Below are positions 60,839-64,000 of a stretch of 64,000 nt of DNA, in pieces (within the stretch, counting starts at the first letter, position 1; each line of letters begins with the position of its first letter). The DNA comes from Salipiger pallidus (lineage in GTDB: Bacteria > Pseudomonadota > Alphaproteobacteria > Rhodobacterales > Rhodobacteraceae), in the NCBI RefSeq assembly GCF_014643635.1, contig NZ_BMJV01000006.1, positions 310,001 through 374,000 of the forward strand, in the 5' to 3' direction. The translations under genes and the position numbers were made by a program. The notes below the pieces were generated by a model. That model saw nothing but the letters and a program-made list of their open reading frames with translations, did not search any database and was not told where the DNA came from.

Positions 60839-62269
60839 ATGTCCGACCGTTTCGACAGTTTCGTTGTCTTCGCCGAGATGCGCACCGGCTCGAATTTCCT
60901 CGAGGCGAATATCAATGCCTTTGACGGGCTGACCTGCCATGGCGAGGCGTTCAACCCGCATTTCATCGGCTATCCCAATTCGACCGACATCCTAGGCCTC
61001 ACCCAACCCGAGCGCGACTATGACCCCGAGGCGCTGCTGCGGCGCATCCGCGAAGCGACGGCGGATGGTATCGGCGGCTTCCGGTACTTCCACGACCATG
61101 ACCCCCGGGTGCTGGGTACCATCCTGAAGGACGACCGCTGCGCCAAGATCATTCTCACCCGCAACCCGGTGGACAGCTATGTCAGCTGGAAGATCGCGCA
61201 AGCCACAGGGCAGTGGAAGCTTACCAACGTGTCGAAACGCAAGGATGCAAAGGCCGAGTTCGACGGGCCAGAATTCGAGGCCCATCTCGAGGCGCTGCAA
61301 TCCTTCCAGGTGCTGCTGATGAATGCGCTTCAGACCTCGGGGCAGACCGCGTTCTACGTCGCCTACGAGGATCTGCAGGATGTTGCCGTCATGAACGGAC
61401 TTGCACGCTGGCTGGGCGCGCGCTCGCAGCTTGATAGCCTCAACAGTGCGCTCAAGCGTCAGAACCCTGAGCCAATCTCGGAAAAGGTCGCGAATTTTTC
61501 ACAGATGGAGGCAGCGCTGGCCCGGCTCGACCGGTTCAACCTGACCCGTACCCCGAATTTCGAGCCGCGCCGTGGCCCGGTGGTGCCAACCTACGTGGGC
61601 GGGGCAAGGACGCCGCTGCTTTACATGCCGGTCCGTTCCGGCCCCGAGGATGCGGTGACCCGCTGGCTGGCGACGCTCGACGGGGTGGGACAGTGGGCGC
61701 TGGTGCGCGATTTCAGCCAGAAGAGCCTGCGCCAGTGGAAGCGCGAGCGGCCTGGACATCGCAGCTTTACCGTGGTGCGCCATCCGCTGGCCCGCGCGCA
61801 TGACGTGTTTTGCAACCGCATCCTGACGCTGAAGAAGGGCAGTTTCCGCGGCATACGCAAGACCCTGCGTCGTGCCCACAATCTGCCCATCCCCGAGGGC
61901 GAGCCGGGGGCCGAATACACGCTGGAGCATCACCGTGAGGCCTTCACCGCCTTTCTGTTGTTCCTAAAGGCCAACCTCGCGGGGCAGACTGCGGTGCGCA
62001 TCGACGGCCACTGGGCGAGCCAGGCGCAGGTGATACAGGGCATGTCGGAGCTGACGCTGCCCGACATGATCGTGCGCGAGGATGAGATGGCCAGCTACCT
62101 TCCCGCGCTGGCCATGCAAGTGGGGCACGAAGGTCCGCCGGACCCCGAGCCGGTGCCAAGCAGCGCTCCCTACGGCCTTGCCCAGATCTACGATGACCAG
62201 ATTGAGACCGCTGCGCGCGAGGCCTATCAGCGCGACTACATCATGTTCGGCTTCGACGACTGGGCCTAA
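60839..62269 (+). CDS. two-domain sulfotransferase-like protein
   Basis: A 476-residue protein. The N-terminal domain has the PAPS 5'-phosphosulfate loop-like RTGSNFLE at residues 15-22 and a 3'-phosphate segment LTRNPVDSYVSWK at about 106-118. A second, separate domain from about residue 255 has VRSGPEDAVTRWL and VVRHPLARAHDVFCNRIL (near 311-328), which resembles the family 2 sulfotransferase fold. It is the last gene of the glycan set. Whether both domains are active is not known. Confidence 0.78.
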   Translation: MSDRFDSFVVFAEMRTGSNFLEANINAFDGLTCHGEAFNPHFIGYPNSTDILGLTQPERDYDPEALLRRIREATADGIGGFRYFHDHDPRVLGTILKDDRCAKIILTRNPVDSYVSWKIAQATGQWKLTNVSKRKDAKAEFDGPEFEAHLEALQSFQVLLMNALQTSGQTAFYVAYEDLQDVAVMNGLARWLGARSQLDSLNSALKRQNPEPISEKVANFSQMEAALARLDRFNLTRTPNFEPRRGPVVPTYVGGARTPLLYMPVRSGPEDAVTRWLATLDGVGQWALVRDFSQKSLRQWKRERPGHRSFTVVRHPLARAHDVFCNRILTLKKGSFRGIRKTLRRAHNLPIPEGEPGAEYTLEHHREAFTAFLLFLKANLAGQTAVRIDGHWASQAQVIQGMSELTLPDMIVREDEMASYLPALAMQVGHEGPPDPEPVPSSAPYGLAQIYDDQIETAAREAYQRDYIMFGFDDWA

Positions 62270-62336
62270 GACCTTGTGGCGCTTGCCGGGTGGCGGTCCC
62301 GCGCGTTAGGCTCGGGGCGATCATGCGGGAGGCACC

Positions 62337-62954
62337 ATGCCGGAAGGCTCCATTGGCGCCCGGCCAGGGCGCAAGTACGATCAGGTGATCGAAGGCGCGC
62401 GCGAGGTGTTCCTGCGTGACGGCTTTGAAGGGGCCAGCGTCGATGACATCGCGCGCGCGGCGGGGGTGTCGAAGGCCACGCTCTACAGCTATTTTCCTGA
62501 CAAGCGGCAGCTGTTTTCCGAGATGGTCGGCGTGCTCTGCCGTCGGCAGGCGGAGCAGGCCAACATGGAGATCGACTTCAGCGCTCCGCCTGCGGCAGTG
62601 CTGCCACTGGTAGGGCGGCGTCTGATGCGGTTCATCCTGTCCTCCACGGGCCAGCGCCTCTTCCGCATCTGTGTGGCCGAGGCCGACCGCTTCCCCGAGC
62701 TTGGTGCAGAATACTATCGCTGCGGGCCGCAGATGGTTCAGACGCGACTGCGCGATTACCTCCTCAAGGCCGCAGCGCGCCGTGAGGTCCGGTTTGATGA
62801 CGCAAACCTTGCCGCCGCGCAATTCGCCGAGCTCTGCCGGGCCGAGCTTTGGGCGAAGGCGATCTTCGGCGTCCAGGCCAGCGTCACCGATGCCGAGGTC
62901 GCGCGAACCGTAGATGGCGCGACCTCGATCTTCCTGGCCCGCTACGGCTGCTGA
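62337..62954 (+). CDS. TetR-family transcriptional regulator
   Basis: A 205-residue regulator. The N-terminal helix-turn-helix is EVFLRDGFEGASVDDIARAAGVSKATLYSYFPDKRQLF, and the C-terminal all-helical domain resembles TetR_C with an LRDYLLKAAARRE helix. GGGAGGC precedes the ATG. The ligand and target are unknown. Convergent with, and abutting, the NYN gene. Confidence 0.88.
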   Translation: MPEGSIGARPGRKYDQVIEGAREVFLRDGFEGASVDDIARAAGVSKATLYSYFPDKRQLFSEMVGVLCRRQAEQANMEIDFSAPPAAVLPLVGRRLMRFILSSTGQRLFRICVAEADRFPELGAEYYRCGPQMVQTRLRDYLLKAAARREVRFDDANLAAAQFAELCRAELWAKAIFGVQASVTDAEVARTVDGATSIFLARYGC

Positions 62955-63665
62955 TCAGTCGAGGCGACGCACCAGCAGCTGGTTGCCCGGCCCGCGTTTC
63001 GTCTCGAACACCTTCAGCTCGGCCACGAGGTCCGACAGCTTGCGCTTGCCGAAGGTGCGGGTGTCGAAATCGGGGTTGGCGGCGGTGATGAACTGGCCGA
63101 GCTGGCCAAGGGTGTACCAGTCGTCATCCTGCTCGATCGCATCCATGGCGGTGAAGATGAGGTTGCGTGCCTCTTCCAGGCCCGCCACCGGCTTGGGTGC
63201 CTGATTGCCGGGCTTCTGCTCGGGTGCGCCGTCGAGGTTCTCGAGGAAGATGAAGCGTTTGCACGCCTTGCGGAAGGCATCGGGGGTTTTCTGCATCCCC
63301 ATGCCGTAGACATCGAGCCCTTGTTCGCGGATGCGGCTGGCCAGCCGGGTGAAATCGCTGTCCGAGCTGACCAGCACGAAGCCGTCGAAGCGGCCGGTGT
63401 GCATGAGGTCCATGGCGTCAATCACCAGCGCGATGTCCGATGCGTTCTTGCCCACGGTGTTGGCAGGCGAGTGCAGTGGCACCAGGCCGAACTCGGCCGC
63501 GATCTTGGACCAGCCGGCCATCTGCTGGCTGGAGAAGTCGCCATAGAGCCGCCGAACGCTGGCTTCGCCCAGCGACGCAAGCTCGTCAAAGATGGCGCGG
63601 GCATATTTCGGCGACGTGTTGTCGGCGTCGATGAGGACGGCCAGAAGCCGGTTGTCCTGGGTCAC
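62955..63665 (-). CDS. NYN-domain (LabA/DUF88-like) protein
   Basis: A 236-residue protein. The NYN ribonuclease fold has VLIDADNTSP near the start, NASDIALVIDAMDL and VLVSSDSDFTRLA, whose Asp residues fit a metal-dependent nuclease centre. The C-terminal 75 residues form a helical, winged-helix-like region (OST-HTH type) ending in KLSDLVAELKVFETKRG. The GTG at 63665 has GGAG upstream. RNA cleavage is the likely role. It follows the acetyltransferase gene by 16 bases. Confidence 0.85.
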   Translation of the reverse strand: MTQDNRLLAVLIDADNTSPKYARAIFDELASLGEASVRRLYGDFSSQQMAGWSKIAAEFGLVPLHSPANTVGKNASDIALVIDAMDLMHTGRFDGFVLVSSDSDFTRLASRIREQGLDVYGMGMQKTPDAFRKACKRFIFLENLDGAPEQKPGNQAPKPVAGLEEARNLIFTAMDAIEQDDDWYTLGQLGQFITAANPDFDTRTFGKRKLSDLVAELKVFETKRGPGNQLLVRRLD

Positions 63666-63681
63666 GTTGGAACTCCGTTGA

Positions 63682-64000
63682 TTAGTCCGCCACCAGCGTC
63701 TTGTACATGACAAGCGCGTCCACGTAGCCCGTTTCGGGGTGGTCGAACGCGGCTGGAAGGCGACCGACGATCTCGAACCCGGCCTTTTCCCAAAGGCCGA
63801 CCGCACGTGTGTTGGTCGAGACGACAAAATTGAATTGCATGGCGCGGAACCCGGAGTCCCGCGCGGTCTGAAGGGCATGGGCCAGCATCGTCCGGGCGAT
63901 GCCCTTGCCCCGGGTCATGGGATCGGTGACGAAACCGCAGTTGCAGACATGGCTGCCGCCGCCCTGCTGGTTGCGCACGATGTAGTAGGAGCCGTGCAGC
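63682..64000 (-). CDS. GNAT-family N-acetyltransferase (5' end outside window)
   Basis: The visible 106 residues are the C-terminal part. GFVTDPMTRGKGIARTMLAHALQTARDSGF contains the acetyl-CoA loop, and NTRAVGLWEKAGFEIVGRLP is the characteristic end. The N-terminus is cut by the window. The substrate is unknown. Same direction as the NYN gene and close enough for one transcript. Confidence 0.85.
   Translation of the reverse strand, partial: LHGSYYIVRNQQGGGSHVCNCGFVTDPMTRGKGIARTMLAHALQTARDSGFRAMQFNFVVSTNTRAVGLWEKAGFEIVGRLPAAFDHPETGYVDALVMYKTLVAD

Overview
The window is a high-GC, gene-dense chromosomal segment from an alphaproteobacterium. It is most likely Rhodobacterales (the Roseobacter group). 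The evidence is the gene content and order: gcvTHP behind a tandem glycine riboswitch, an Rhodobacterales-type flagellar block (motE-like, fliL, fliF, fliH, fliN, fliP), argH followed by a tiny lipoprotein and DUF2834 then lysA, a TIGR02302 protein, serC behind a serC-type leader, and a DUF5928 glycosyltransferase. Assignment to genus is not possible by eye. No transposase, integrase, phage gene, CRISPR array, rRNA or tRNA was seen.

Layout. 1-5.8 kb: a partial gamma-glutamylcyclotransferase-like gene, an Rrf2-family Fe-S regulator sharing with it a region that holds an FNR-like box, then the glycine riboswitch and the glycine cleavage operon. 6-11 kb: an inositol-monophosphatase-family enzyme, the ybbP/ybbA exporter and divergent tesA. 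11-17.5 kb: a small membrane protein, an L,D-transpeptidase, then flagellar genes diverging from the fliL/fliF interval. 17.5-31.5 kb: housekeeping and amino-acid metabolism (trhO, alanine/sodium symporter, hybrid histidine kinase, pncB, hisC, tyrosine-pathway dehydrogenase, extensin-like protein, TlpA-like thioredoxin, argH, lysA). 31.5-37 kb: the TIGR02302 gene, a non-coding stretch with 22 perfect copies of an 8-bp repeat, a MarR-GNAT fusion with two identical-arm upstream palindromes, and rlmN. 37-40 kb: a copper efflux unit (copA-cueR) with a MerR-type promoter. 40-44.4 kb: an iron/siderophore ABC importer divergent from a DUF2218 gene, with a TGA-N9-TCA motif between. 44.8-47.8 kb: serC-serA. 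47.8-51.8 kb: HAD hydrolase, PPP-type phosphatase, SulP transporter, SH3 lipoprotein. 51.8-62.3 kb: a surface-polysaccharide region with an ABC-2 permease, cysQ, four glycosyltransferases, galU, galE and a two-domain sulfotransferase-like protein. The window ends with a TetR regulator, a NYN-domain protein and a partial acetyltransferase.

How the parts may work together. The SulP transporter, cysQ (which removes PAP, the by-product of sulfotransfer), the glycosyltransferases, the GalU/GalE sugar-nucleotide genes and the sulfotransferase-like protein together suggest production of a sulfated surface glycan; this is inference from gene neighbourhood. RNA and DNA control elements visible directly are the glycine riboswitch, the serC leader with a possible pseudoknot, the CueR promoter with 19-bp spacer, the twin CTGAC-N4-GTCAG palindromes, and a dispersed palindromic element in three copies whose hairpin stem has changed with pairing preserved.

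The least explained items are the octanucleotide array with its neighbouring twin palindromes, the dispersed palindromic element, and the sulfation/glycan gene set.
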